Source: Vibrio splendidus 12E03 (GTDB lineage: Bacteria; Pseudomonadota; Gammaproteobacteria; Enterobacterales; Vibrionaceae). Taken from it: a DNA stretch of 47,372 nucleotides. Below, piece after piece: positions 17,540 to 25,690 of this stretch. Both the position numbers and the translations under genes were made by a program. The notes beneath the pieces are model-generated. The model ran no database searches. It was given only the letters and a program-made list of their open reading frames with translations, and was not told where the DNA came from. Location of the stretch: positions 1 through 47,372 of the forward strand of contig NZ_AJZD02000309.1 in the NCBI RefSeq assembly GCF_000272105.2. The letters are read 5' to 3'. Each line of letters opens with the position of its first letter. The stretch's first letter is position 1.

Positions 17540-18552
17540 TTATCCGATGGTGTTGAGGATGTACGAATAATCAATTCTCCTTCCACTTTTCGTCTACTGG
17601 ATAACAAAGGCTGAGCCTCAATTTGCGCCATTAAGGACTCAATCGCTAGCTTGCCCATATCTGAGTAAGGTAATTCAACGGATGTTAACGCAGGAAAACT
17701 TTCCGATGCGATTTGTTGGTTATCGTAGCCAACGACCGCGACATCTTGAGGGATCTTAAGCCCTAGTTCAGACAGTGCTTGATAGCACCCCATCGCCATG
17801 TAATCACTGCCACAAAAGATAGCTTCTGGTGGTTGAGCTAACTTAAACAAAGCTAATGTCTGCTGATGTGCTTCTTTTAATGACCAGTTGGCCTCTGCTA
17901 AGTAATTGCTGTTCGGGACAATATCGGCATCAATTAGTGCCTGACGGTAGCCTTCACTGCGTTGTTGGCTCGCAAGCATCCAGTTTTCGCCCGTGAGCAT
18001 AGCAATACGACAATAGCCTTGTTGGATAAGGTGAGAGACCGCTTTGTAAGCACCGATCATATCGGCAGGTAAAATGCTTGGTGCATCGCTATTGCTTTCG
18101 TTTGTGCAGTTTAGGAGCACGGTTGGCAGAGGCATATTGACCCGTTGTTGTTCAAGTTCACGAGTCATGCTCGATGCGTACACCAAGCCTGCATAATCTC
18201 CGCTGTTGATTTCCACTTCAATTTTGCTCGCTAGCACTTCATCGTGGCTGTAATTGAAGATCACTAAAATAAAGTCGTTCGCCCAAGCCTCTTCACGCGC
18301 TGAGTTTATAGCATCAATAAAAGGGTCATAACTCGATAACCCGTTGACAACCAGTGCTATTTTATTAGGTCGACCCAGCGCATGAGCGACTTTCTTATTT
18401 TTGTAGCCAAGTGATTCGGCGGTATCGAGCACTTTACTTTTTGTGGTGTCTGCAATTTTTACAGACGTTGAACCATTAAGTACCAGTGATACCGTTGATT
18501 GAGACACACCTGCCGCTGCAGCAATGTCACTCATAGTGATTTTTTTAGCCAT
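17527..18552 (-). CDS. LacI family transcriptional regulator of the sugar cluster
   Basis: The protein has a LacI helix-turn-helix and hinge at the N-terminus (KKITMSDIAAAAGVSQSTVS, then LVLNGS) and a periplasmic-binding-protein-like effector domain over residues 60-335. Such regulators bind a sugar or sugar phosphate. The ATG at 18552 (MAKKITMSD) gives 341 residues; a TTG at 18564 would add four. The gene lies between galM and the glycosidase, divergent from the latter. Three copies of a TTAGCTAA-type operator, one before each transcription unit including its own, make it the likely local repressor. The inducer is unknown and should be the glycoside imported by the GPH permease or a product of it. 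Confidence 0.92.
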   Translation of the reverse strand: MAKKITMSDIAAAAGVSQSTVSLVLNGSTSVKIADTTKSKVLDTAESLGYKNKKVAHALGRPNKIALVVNGLSSYDPFIDAINSAREEAWANDFILVIFNYSHDEVLASKIEVEINSGDYAGLVYASSMTRELEQQRVNMPLPTVLLNCTNESNSDAPSILPADMIGAYKAVSHLIQQGYCRIAMLTGENWMLASQQRSEGYRQALIDADIVPNSNYLAEANWSLKEAHQQTLALFKLAQPPEAIFCGSDYMAMGCYQALSELGLKIPQDVAVVGYDNQQIASESFPALTSVELPYSDMGKLAIESLMAQIEAQPLLSSRRKVEGELIIRTSSTPSDKVGT

Positions 18553-18572
18553 CGTAAATTTCAACCCAACTT

Positions 18573-18596
18573 AGTTAGCTAAAGATATTAGCTAAT
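18573..18596. promoter_or_regulatory. LacI-type operator at the regulator's own promoter
   Basis: TTAGCTAA occurs twice, AGTTAGCTAA and ATTAGCTAAT, about 14 bases apart. On the minus strand it begins ATTAGCTAATAT, as at 16371 and 18719. It lies 21-44 bases upstream of the ATG, well placed for autorepression. Confidence 0.65.
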
Positions 18597-18716
18597 TATC
18601 AGCTTTCGATCACCTGTTAAAGATGGGGATCACAAAAAGTTGTCCGAGCAGTCTGATAGTTGTGATTGCTCACTCGTTTTTAATCTTAGATAGTAGCGAT
18701 AAAAATGCAGCTCATT

Positions 18717-18738
18717 ATATTAGCTAATATTATTAGTT
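18717..18738. promoter_or_regulatory. LacI-type operator upstream of the glycosidase gene
   Basis: Exactly the same 22 bases as at 16369-16390. They end 26 bases before the likely ATG at 18765, so a bound repressor would cover the promoter or start region of the glycosidase-permease unit. Confidence 0.75.
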
Positions 18739-18764
18739 AATAATTTAGTTTCTAGGTGAGTAAG

Positions 18765-19835
18765 ATGAAAAGATGGTCTGAAGACAAAGCGTGGCAATGG
18801 CAACAACAACATGGATGGTTACGTGGATTTAATTACTTACCAAGGACGGCTGTAAACTGGAACGAAATGTGGCAAGCCGACTCATTTTCACCAGAAATAA
18901 TGGAACAAGAGTTGGCTTGGGCGAGAGAGGTTGGCTACAACACACTGCGTACCAATTTGCCTTTCATTGTGTGGCAAGTCGACCGCCAAGGACTGCATGA
19001 GCGCATTGATCATTTCTTAGATATTTGTGAACGAAACCAGATTAAGGTGATGATGACCCCAATGGATGATTGTGGATTCTCCGGTGACCATCCGTATCTA
19101 GGTCAACAAAAAGCCCCTGTCCCTGACCTGCATAATAGCCAAGCTGCGGCCAGCCCAGGTCGTAATGTTGTAATGGATAAGTCACAGTGGGGTGACGTTG
19201 AAACTTACATCCGTGACATTATCTCGACTTATAAAAACGACCCGCGTATTGCGATTTGGGATCTGTACAACGAGCCAACCAACCGTATGATTTTTACCAC
19301 CACTGGTGAGCTAGCTTACGATGAAGAAATGGAGATGTTCAGCCACGAGTTGATGGAAAAAGCGTTTGAGTGGGCGCGCGATGTGAACCCGACTCAGCCC
19401 CTAACGGTGGGTGCATGGCATTGCCCTAGTATTCTCGACCGTAGTTTGCCTATTTTTGAGCATCCAACCGATCGCCGAGCGATGGAGCTATCGGACATTA
19501 TCACTTTCCATGCTTATCTTCCGTTGGATTTGTTCCATGAAGCGCTGAAAGTTGTGCAAGCGCACAATCGCCCGATGATGTGTACCGAGTGGTTAGCACG
19601 TCATGCACAATCTTCCTTACATGAACAGCTGCCAATTTTTAAAGATAAGAATATTGGCTGCTATCAATGGGGATTAGTGAAAGGTAAAACACAAACGCAC
19701 CTTCCTTGGCCTGAAATTAAACGCAATGACGTTAACTATGCCAGTCAGTGGTTCCACGATCTGCTTGATGAGCAAGGACAGCCATATGATGCAAGCGAAG
19801 TACAGTTGATTCAAACACTCGCAGAGGTGGAATAA
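18765..19835 (+). CDS. Cytoplasmic glycoside hydrolase, GH5-like (clan GH-A type)
   Basis: This 356-residue protein has the mark of retaining (beta/alpha)8 glycosidases. DLYNEPTN holds the likely acid/base glutamate (residue 170 from this start), and [10 protein letters not shown] holds the likely nucleophile glutamate (residue 275). The N-terminal [18 protein letters not shown] and the [11 protein letters not shown] stretch match a group often labelled 'cellulase family' or '1,4-beta-xylanase' without good proof. There is no signal peptide, so it acts in the cytoplasm on an imported short glycoside, not on a polymer. ATG 18765 has AGGTG upstream; GTG 18756 is an alternative. It is 70 bases upstream of the GPH permease gene. 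The substrate is unknown. Confidence 0.8.
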   Translation: MKRWSEDKAWQWQQQHGWLRGFNYLPRTAVNWNEMWQADSFSPEIMEQELAWAREVGYNTLRTNLPFIVWQVDRQGLHERIDHFLDICERNQIKVMMTPMDDCGFSGDHPYLGQQKAPVPDLHNSQAAASPGRNVVMDKSQWGDVETYIRDIISTYKNDPRIAIWDLYNEPTNRMIFTTTGELAYDEEMEMFSHELMEKAFEWARDVNPTQPLTVGAWHCPSILDRSLPIFEHPTDRRAMELSDIITFHAYLPLDLFHEALKVVQAHNRPMMCTEWLARHAQSSLHEQLPIFKDKNIGCYQWGLVKGKTQTHLPWPEIKRNDVNYASQWFHDLLDEQGQPYDASEVQLIQTLAEVE

Positions 19836-19844
19836 CTGTCATTT

Positions 19845-19870
19845 AGCCGGCCTAGAGAAAAAGGTCGGCT
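19845..19870. other. Intercistronic hairpin between glycosidase and permease genes
   Basis: AGCCGGCC and GGTCGGCT pair (one G-U) around a loop of ten bases. The sequence after it (TCTAAAC) is not T-rich, so it looks more like an RNA-processing or stabilising hairpin than a terminator. Confidence 0.45.
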
Positions 19871-19905
19871 TCTAAACTAGAATCAAATCAACCGAGACGT
19901 GAACA

Positions 19906-21294
19906 ATGACTACTATAAAAAATAGATTGAACAATAGAGAGCTGATTTCTTATTTCGGCTATGGCGTGGGCCAATGCTTTAGTTTTGGCTTGGTTGGCTC
20001 GTTCATCTTATACTTCTACACCGATATTCTCGGTATTTCGCCGATTGCTGCGAGTACCATATTTCTTATTGCACGAGTGTGGGATGCTGTTAATGATCCG
20101 TTGATTGCTGGCTATATGGATACGTTAGAATTTCGCTTCGGTAAGTTCCGTCCCTACATGTTGTTTACTCCGTTTTTGATTGTATTGGTGACCATCGTTG
20201 CCTTCTATAATATCGATGCGGACATGTCGACTAAAGTGATGTATGCAGGTATCACTTATATTCTGTGGGGTACCCTTTATACCATCTCTGATGTGCCATT
20301 TTGGTCAATGTCGTCGGTGATGACTGATGAGCCTCAAGAGCGTGCCAAAGCAGCAACGTGTGCCATGTTAGGTGTTAATGCTGGTATTGGCGCAACGCTG
20401 GTTATTTTTCCTAAATTAAGCGCATTTTTTGCTGATGGTCGTGCTGATCAAGGTTACTTACCTGCTGTTATCGTATTGATGGTGGCAGGTCTGCTGTTTA
20501 TGCTGAACGGTTTCTACAATACCAAAGAGCGTATTTCGACGGCGAGCTGTGAAAAAGTAACACTGAAAGATACTTTTCAAGCGGTACGTAAAAACAAGCC
20601 ATTATTCTTCATCTTGGCTGCATTCTTTATGAATGTGTTCTTCAATCTAGTTAATGGTTTATACATTTTCTTTTTCACCTACAACATGGGCGATGCAGGT
20701 TTAGTTTCATTGGTTGGTACTATCACTTTAGTCAGTGCTATCGCGTGTTTAGCGACGCCAATCCTAACTAAACGTTTCAAGAAGAGAGATATCTTTATTG
20801 CTCTATGTGTGTTGGAAGTTATCGCACGTGTTGGTTTTTATCTAACAGGTTATGACAACACAACGGTGGTGATGATGTGGCTGGCAGTAGTAACGGGGCT
20901 CTTTATGATGACTAACCCGCTTATTTCAGCGATGATTGCAGATACTGTTGAATACTCTTACTACCATAGTGGTAAGCGTACAGCAGCGATAACTTTCTCT
21001 GGTCAAACATTTACAGGTAAATTATCCGTTGCGGTAGCAGGTGGTTTAACAGGTCTGATCCTGACAACTATTGGTTATGTTCCAAATGCGGACCAAACAG
21101 AAACAGCATTGAATGGCATGTTCTTTTGTATTGCTTTACTGCCGGCTTTAGGGGCTTTGGTACGTATATTTATTATGTCTCGTTATACCTTTACTGAAGA
21201 CCAGCATGCAATTTTACGCGAAAAACTTGAGCGTGGTGAGTTTGCTGAAGGGGTTGTTGATAAGTCAGGAATTACGCACAAAGCGACGTCTTAG
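19906..21294 (+). CDS. GPH family glycoside/pentoside/hexuronide permease
   Basis: This 462-residue inner-membrane protein has about twelve hydrophobic segments and the GPH (MelB/LacS-like) signature. The first loop reads ARVWDAVNDPLIAGYMDTLE followed by FGKFRPYML, including the conserved aspartates used for cation coupling. Such permeases import intact glycosides with Na+ or H+. No phosphotransferase domain is fused at the C-terminus. It follows the cytoplasmic glycosidase gene by 70 bases and is probably in the same transcript, with control from the LacI operator at 18717. Together with GalM this makes a full import-cleave-mutarotate route for one glycoside. The terminator at 21328 closes the unit. 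Confidence 0.92.
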   Translation: MTTIKNRLNNRELISYFGYGVGQCFSFGLVGSFILYFYTDILGISPIAASTIFLIARVWDAVNDPLIAGYMDTLEFRFGKFRPYMLFTPFLIVLVTIVAFYNIDADMSTKVMYAGITYILWGTLYTISDVPFWSMSSVMTDEPQERAKAATCAMLGVNAGIGATLVIFPKLSAFFADGRADQGYLPAVIVLMVAGLLFMLNGFYNTKERISTASCEKVTLKDTFQAVRKNKPLFFILAAFFMNVFFNLVNGLYIFFFTYNMGDAGLVSLVGTITLVSAIACLATPILTKRFKKRDIFIALCVLEVIARVGFYLTGYDNTTVVMMWLAVVTGLFMMTNPLISAMIADTVEYSYYHSGKRTAAITFSGQTFTGKLSVAVAGGLTGLILTTIGYVPNADQTETALNGMFFCIALLPALGALVRIFIMSRYTFTEDQHAILREKLERGEFAEGVVDKSGITHKATS

Positions 21295-21327
21295 TTGTTG
21301 AGGTTATTACCACTCATTGCACCCTAG

Positions 21328-21360
21328 AAAACAGCGCCTAAATTGGCGCTGTTTTTGTTT
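21328..21360 (+). terminator. Terminator after the GPH permease, right bracket of the sugar cluster
   Basis: AAACAGCGCC and GGCGCTGTTT pair and are followed by TTGTTT. Thirty bases from 21331 match those from 16289 with only two changes, in the same orientation. Confidence 0.85.
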
Positions 21361-21399
21361 GTTCTGATTCGAATATTGGTTTCGAATTGATAACCAATA

Positions 21400-21723
21400 T
21401 TAACGAGGCTCAAACGCCAAAGATTGAATTGCTTCTTCAATCGTCAGGAAGTGGATCTTCATCAGGCACACTTCTGCTTTTTGGAACTCGTGATTTCGAA
21501 TCAGTTTGGTCACGCTTTCAACCGAATACTGGTTGGCTCGTTTAGCTAGAGACAGTTGGTTAGAACTCGATTGAAGCGAATAGCTGTCGCCAACGGAATC
21601 AATCAGGTAATCATCTTCACCTAAGATCATCTCTGAGCATTCCGCTTGAAAATCTTGTTCGGACGCGACGTAAATAAGCTCATCGTCACCGTCGAGTTTT
21701 ACCAAAGATGGCCAACTGATCAT
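21400..21723 (-). CDS. DUF4144-like small protein
   Basis: This is a small soluble protein of 107 residues. The opening MISWPSLVKLDGDDELIYV resembles the DUF4144 family, which I know from vibrios and which has no known function. I chose the ATG at 21723 because AAAGGGCAGTG lies directly before it; the longer frame to 21777 would run into the yoeB gene. The C-terminal part has an alternating charged and hydrophobic pattern (LIRNHEFQKAEVCLMKIHFLTIEEAIQSL, split here between two helices). It lies 31 bases after yoeB on the same strand and might be read from the toxin-antitoxin promoter. It is not itself a recognised toxin or antitoxin. Confidence 0.65.
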   Translation of the reverse strand: MISWPSLVKLDGDDELIYVASEQDFQAECSEMILGEDDYLIDSVGDSYSLQSSSNQLSLAKRANQYSVESVTKLIRNHEFQKAEVCLMKIHFLTIEEAIQSLAFEPR

Positions 21724-21754
21724 CACTGCCCTTTCTATGTGCTGCTTACTGCTT

Positions 21755-22021
21755 TTAATAGTGGTGACGACAAGCAATTATGTAAAAGTTATCGTCATCT
21801 GCTTTATACACTAATCGATTCTTGTCATCGATTCGTCTTGACCAAAAGCCAGACAGGTTGCCGACTAGTGGCTCCGGCTTTCCAATCCCTTCAAAGGGCA
21901 TTCTTTTGGCGGCTTCGATCAACTTATTTAGTTTCTTGAGCGTTTTCTTGTCTTGGGTTTGCCAGTATAGGTAATCTTCCCAAGCATTATCTGTAAATAC
22001 AATTTTTCGATCATTCGTCAT
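21755..22021 (-). CDS. yoeB: YoeB-type mRNA interferase toxin
   Basis: This 88-residue protein is a Txe/YoeB toxin that cleaves mRNA on the ribosome. Conserved parts are the N-terminal FTDNAWEDYLYWQTQDKKT, the GKPEPLVGNLSGFWSRRID block with the catalytic glutamate and arginine, NRLVYK, and the C-terminal CRHHY with the catalytic histidine. The length matches E. coli YoeB (84). It overlaps the antitoxin gene by 11 bases, so the two are coupled in translation with the antitoxin made first. All active-site residues seem present, so the toxin is probably functional. Confidence 0.95.
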   Translation of the reverse strand: MTNDRKIVFTDNAWEDYLYWQTQDKKTLKKLNKLIEAAKRMPFEGIGKPEPLVGNLSGFWSRRIDDKNRLVYKADDDNFYIIACRHHY

Positions 22022-22268
22022 TATTCAATTCTCGAACGGTTGTATTTCCGGCTTCGAGTTGAGCAATGGATTCAGCCAATCTTTCAGCGTTTTTAGGCGA
22101 GCTCATTAGGTACAAGGTTTCTTGCATTGAATTAAAATGATCAAGAGACATGACAACTGCATCTTCTGAATCTCGTCTGGTTATTACCGTAACATCAGAA
22201 TCGTCTACCACTCTATCGAGCACAGACTTAAGGCTATTTCTGGCCTCAGTAAAAGAAACAATATTCAT
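22011..22268 (-). CDS. yefM: YefM-type antitoxin
   Basis: This 85-residue antitoxin belongs to the Phd/YefM family. The N-terminal DNA-binding part reads MNIVSFTEARNSLKSVLDRV, followed by DVTVITRRDSEDAVVMSLDHFNS split over the dimer core. The C-terminal tail, about residues 60-85, is charged and flexible and wraps the toxin. YefM binds YoeB and represses the operon with it. The ATG at 22268 is preceded by GGTAAATAAGTG; a GTG at 22271 is an alternative. The upstream region holds a long inverted repeat and three TACATGT elements, in keeping with autoregulation. Confidence 0.94.
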   Translation of the reverse strand: MNIVSFTEARNSLKSVLDRVVDDSDVTVITRRDSEDAVVMSLDHFNSMQETLYLMSSPKNAERLAESIAQLEAGNTTVRELNNDE

Positions 22269-22318
22269 CACTTATTTACCCTGTTGTTTTTGGATATGTT
22301 TAATCTTTCTATATACAC

Positions 22319-22414
22319 AGAATAGTTAATCATTCATGAATTAACTATTCTACATGTTCCGCTTGTTGTACATGTTATATCAGAGGTTACACATGATCAA
22401 CTTATGGTACATGT
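22319..22414. promoter_or_regulatory. yefM-yoeB control region with dyads
   Basis: AGAATAGTTAAT (22319-22330) and ATTAACTATTCT (22340-22351) form a perfect 12-base inverted repeat with a 9-base spacer. Three copies of TACATGT follow at 22351, 22369 and 22408; the middle one is part of TTGTACATGT. YefM-YoeB of E. coli is known to bind palindromes with a TGTACA core, so these are the likely operators. Confidence 0.55.
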
Positions 22415-22454
22415 CATTCATTGTAAATATGCAGAGAGTTACTGACTCAAAATG

Positions 22455-23246
22455 TTATTTACTCAAAGATCGCCCTAATGGTGCGAAGTAACCTTGCAGG
22501 GCTTGGTATATCTGTTTGCGATGCGCCATATCAGGATACACGGGGTACATATCAGGCTTGGTTGTGCCATCCACTAGATAAGCGTTCTTGATATCGGAAC
22601 ACGATTCAATCACGGATTCAAAAGCGCGCGCCATCATCTCTGTGGGTAGTGAGAAGTAACGGGCAGACATCGCTTTGTCGGCAATAACACTTCGCGCCAC
22701 ATAATCGTGTTTGTCCAAGTTATTGTCGCTAAGCAGTGTGGCATCAAACAGAGACATCAAACTTTCGTTTAATGGATGAGGTCGCACCTTTCTATCGTGC
22801 AACCAACAGTCGCTGGCGAACAGGATCTGCTTGCGAGGGCCAGAGGTATCGCCGATTTCAAACGCTTTCTCTGCGATATAGTGGTCAAACGCATGCCAAA
22901 ACTCGTGTGCGAGCGCGCCAGCTCCAGCGTTCTTGGCGAGGGCTAATTCTCTCTGGTTTGGGGCGTAGTGTGCTTGTACGCCTTTTCTGCCACCACTGCC
23001 AAACGCTAAGCCTAATGTGCCACGAAGGCCAATTGCCTCTGGTGGCAAAGCCAAGATGTAAGCCAAGTCGGCTAGCGAGTCGAATATCAGATTTGCGGCC
23101 AACTCTTTTTCTTCTTTCGTGACCCAAGCCCCCACACGAATGCTGCCCATACCGAAGGTCTGTTTGATGTCCATAAAAGACACCTGGTCGCCGTGCCGGT
23201 AGTCTGGGCCTTCGCGCGTTTTGTATTTAAAGTGAGTTAACTTCAA
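22455..23246 (-). CDS. Putative zincin-like protein (CLCA_X-type)
   Basis: This 263-residue soluble protein has no signal peptide or membrane segment. The key feature is ALAHEFWHAFDHYIAEKAF near residues 112-130, an HExxH-like HEFWH with a third histidine four residues later (HxxxH-type). This is a possible zinc site as in zincin peptidases or LPD1-like domains. I recall similar vibrio proteins named 'CLCA_X family', but this name rests on memory. The protein has a glycine-rich run (LAFGSGGRKG) and ends in a basic tail. It stands alone between the toxin-antitoxin pair and the flavin reductase gene on the same strand, with gaps of more than 100 bases on both sides. The function is unknown. Confidence 0.65.
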   Translation of the reverse strand: MKLTHFKYKTREGPDYRHGDQVSFMDIKQTFGMGSIRVGAWVTKEEKELAANLIFDSLADLAYILALPPEAIGLRGTLGLAFGSGGRKGVQAHYAPNQRELALAKNAGAGALAHEFWHAFDHYIAEKAFEIGDTSGPRKQILFASDCWLHDRKVRPHPLNESLMSLFDATLLSDNNLDKHDYVARSVIADKAMSARYFSLPTEMMARAFESVIESCSDIKNAYLVDGTTKPDMYPVYPDMAHRKQIYQALQGYFAPLGRSLSK

Positions 23247-23351
23247 AAGGGTCCTTGGAAACAGACGTAAGAATGAATGGGGTGCTCAGCGAGATGCATC
23301 TCTTGGAATTAAAGGACGTTAGCACTTTTGATAGCAAATTGCCGAACAAAA

Positions 23352-24041
23352 TTAGTCTAGATTAAGTTCGAACGCTTCCCATGAGGTTGGGTTACCTTCG
23401 CGAGTGAGTGGAAAGAGTGGCTGTTGTGGTTTTGCATAGCTTAATCGGTGCAGTCTTTGAGTTACGTGGTAGCTATCAAGCCCTGATACCGTGACCAAAT
23501 CCAACGCTTCTAAATCAAGGTAGCCATCCGGCATCACGGCGCGTTTGGGTGCGTGAATCGTTATAACTTCACCGATCAACATTTGCGTTTGATTGCTTTC
23601 GATTGTGATCTGTTCTTTGAACGCTAACCCTATCTTTAAACTGCTCTCCAAGACGAAGGGAGCGGGGAATTTGTCGTCATAATAGGCCGTTAAGCCGACC
23701 GCGTTGAATTCTGAGACTGGTTTAGGGTAGCGAGCCGAGGTTTGATGGGCCTTTTTAACAAAGTCAGCACCAATGCTGTTAACGGTGAAGTACTTTGTTT
23801 CTAGAATGTTTTCTAGCGTATGACGGCGGCTTTTATCTGGGCGAACAATAAAACCAAGCAGTGCCGGATCAGACCCTAGGTGAATGACAGAGCTTACTAT
23901 CGCAAGGTTTTCAAACCCCTGCTTATCACAAGTGCCAATTAGGTTGGCGCTTTTAAATCCAGACAAGGAATTAACTAAACGAATGCGGTGGCGCGGGTCC
24001 ATTGTTTGGATATCTTGTTTAGAAAGGGTCATATCCTTCAT
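23352..24041 (-). CDS. Flavin reductase-like domain protein
   Basis: This protein of about 229 residues belongs to the FMN-binding split-barrel family (flavin reductase-like, DIM6/NTAB). The FMN-binding part is seen in SANLIGTCDKQGFENLAIVSSVIHLGSDP (read as two stretches), then LLGFIVRPDKSRRHTLENI and FTVNSIG. Such proteins reduce free flavins or act as flavoprotein oxidoreductases in the cytoplasm. I chose the ATG at 24041; the upstream purine run AGAAGAAGAAAAG is a plausible ribosome site, but starts at 24032, 24059 and 24083 are possible. It is divergent from the ferric-reductase-like gene, with about 180 bases between, so a shared redox or iron role is reasonable but not proven. Confidence 0.82.
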   Translation of the reverse strand: MKDMTLSKQDIQTMDPRHRIRLVNSLSGFKSANLIGTCDKQGFENLAIVSSVIHLGSDPALLGFIVRPDKSRRHTLENILETKYFTVNSIGADFVKKAHQTSARYPKPVSEFNAVGLTAYYDDKFPAPFVLESSLKIGLAFKEQITIESNQTQMLIGEVITIHAPKRAVMPDGYLDLEALDLVTVSGLDSYHVTQRLHRLSYAKPQQPLFPLTREGNPTSWEAFELNLD

Positions 24042-24219
24042 ATCTTTTCTTCTTCTCATTTTTGTTGTCGACGACTTGTTCACTAACCAGATGATATTTA
24101 CGCGGAAGCCCCCTCTAACGATCAGCTGAGCGTGTGCCTTTGCATAGATTTACGTATGTTGACGTCCCTTTACATCACGCAAGCTAAAGTAATGATGTCG
24201 TCTTTATGAGTGTTAAAAA

Positions 24220-25551
24220 ATGAAAACAGTCCGCAATATCATCTGGGCAATGATTGCCACAATGTCAGCCTTTTGGTTTGCGATGGAACCGCAACTTTTC
24301 GCTTCAAACAATGTCTTTGAATGGCGCTCTGCCATGATTCAGTACTCGGGTATGTTGTCTCTGATGTTAATGTCCATCACCATGATCTTGGCGATGCGTT
24401 TGCCTATGGTTGAGAATTGGATCAAGGGTATGGATAAAGCCTATCGAGTGCATAAATGGCTCGGTATCGGTGGTGTGGCGCTGGGTGTCACACACTGGTT
24501 GTGGTACCAAATCCCTAAGTCACTGGTGACGTCTGGCGTATTCGATAAGCCTGTTCGACACGATGGTTCAGGGACACAAGCGGTGCTGACTGGCTGGGAA
24601 TTGTGGGTCAATGAACTGCGCGGTATTGCGCAAAGCATCGGCGAGTGGGGTTTTTACTTATTACTCGTTCTACTTGTGGCGTCACTATGGGCGGCAATGA
24701 AATACAAACCGTTCAAATTGTCACATCGCCTGATGTCGGTCGCGTACCTGTTTATCGCTTTTCACTCGGTAATACTGCTCAAACATGCCTATTGGGGACA
24801 GCCTATTTATTACCTAACGGTGGCATTTGCTTTAGTTGGGTCTATTGCAGCGATTTACAGTTTGTTGGGTTTGGTTGGGCGTCGTAATCTGCATTCTACT
24901 TCCGTTGTATCCACTCGCTACTTTCCAAAAGCAGAAGTGATGGAGTTAGTGTTAAAGCCAAGTACATCATGGCGAGGCCACAAAGCAGGGCAGTTTGCGT
25001 ACTTGCGTTTCGGTAATGAAGACCCGCATCCGTTTACCATTGTTTCTGGCAGTAAAGACTCAGAGCTACGCTTTTTGATCAAAGAGCTGGGTGATTTTAC
25101 TAATGGCCTATATGAACGAATGAAAGCGGGCGATGCGGTTACGGTTGAAGGACCCTATGGTCGACTTGATTTTGACCTAAGCAAGCCACAAATTTGGATT
25201 GCTGGTGGTGTCGGGATAGCGTCGTTTTTTGCAACACTTGAAGCGCTCAAAACAGAACGAGATCATCCTCGTATTGAACTGTTTTATTGTACTCGCGGTG
25301 TTGATAAGCAATTAATCGATGAGTTGTGGCACCTTGCACACGCGGTTGGTGTGAAGTTGACCGTGATAGACACCTTACATTCACCTCAACTGAACGCCGG
25401 AAGAATTGTCAATCAATGTGGCGACCTCAACGAATACGAGATGTATTTCTGCGGGCCGGAGTTGTTCTCTACATCACTGAAAAAAGAATTAGACACCTAT
25501 CAATTTGATATTGAAAAGCACTACCACGAAGAGCTGTTTGTGATGCGTTAA
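24220..25551 (+). CDS. Ferric reductase-like transmembrane flavoprotein
   Basis: This 443-residue protein combines a ferric-reductase-like membrane domain (six hydrophobic segments, residues 1-225) with a cytoplasmic FAD/NAD(P)H domain (residues 230-443). Likely haem histidines are in VHKWLGIGGVALGVTHW and LSHRLMSVAYLFIAFHSV. The flavin site is HPFTIVSG, followed by VEGPYGRLDF, the nucleotide site GGVGIASFFA and the C-terminal FCGPELFS. The family moves electrons from cytoplasmic NAD(P)H across the membrane to ferric iron or another acceptor. The flavin reductase-like protein is encoded divergently, which may reflect joint control. The true acceptor is not known. Confidence 0.9.
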   Translation: MKTVRNIIWAMIATMSAFWFAMEPQLFASNNVFEWRSAMIQYSGMLSLMLMSITMILAMRLPMVENWIKGMDKAYRVHKWLGIGGVALGVTHWLWYQIPKSLVTSGVFDKPVRHDGSGTQAVLTGWELWVNELRGIAQSIGEWGFYLLLVLLVASLWAAMKYKPFKLSHRLMSVAYLFIAFHSVILLKHAYWGQPIYYLTVAFALVGSIAAIYSLLGLVGRRNLHSTSVVSTRYFPKAEVMELVLKPSTSWRGHKAGQFAYLRFGNEDPHPFTIVSGSKDSELRFLIKELGDFTNGLYERMKAGDAVTVEGPYGRLDFDLSKPQIWIAGGVGIASFFATLEALKTERDHPRIELFYCTRGVDKQLIDELWHLAHAVGVKLTVIDTLHSPQLNAGRIVNQCGDLNEYEMYFCGPELFSTSLKKELDTYQFDIEKHYHEELFVMR

Positions 25552-25690
25552 AGCCAACTATTGGAGCTGTGATTGTTAAATTAGTCAATCGGCACAGTGT
25601 AAAAAGGCGTAAAGTCACTCAATTTGTTATTGCAGCGGTTTGCTATTGAGCGATACCATATAAGGCTGTTTCTTTGGTAAAGATGTAATT

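Noticed and set aside
19845..19870. Terminator between the glycosidase and permease genes
   Set aside because: The hairpin has no T run after it, so read-through into the permease gene is more likely.
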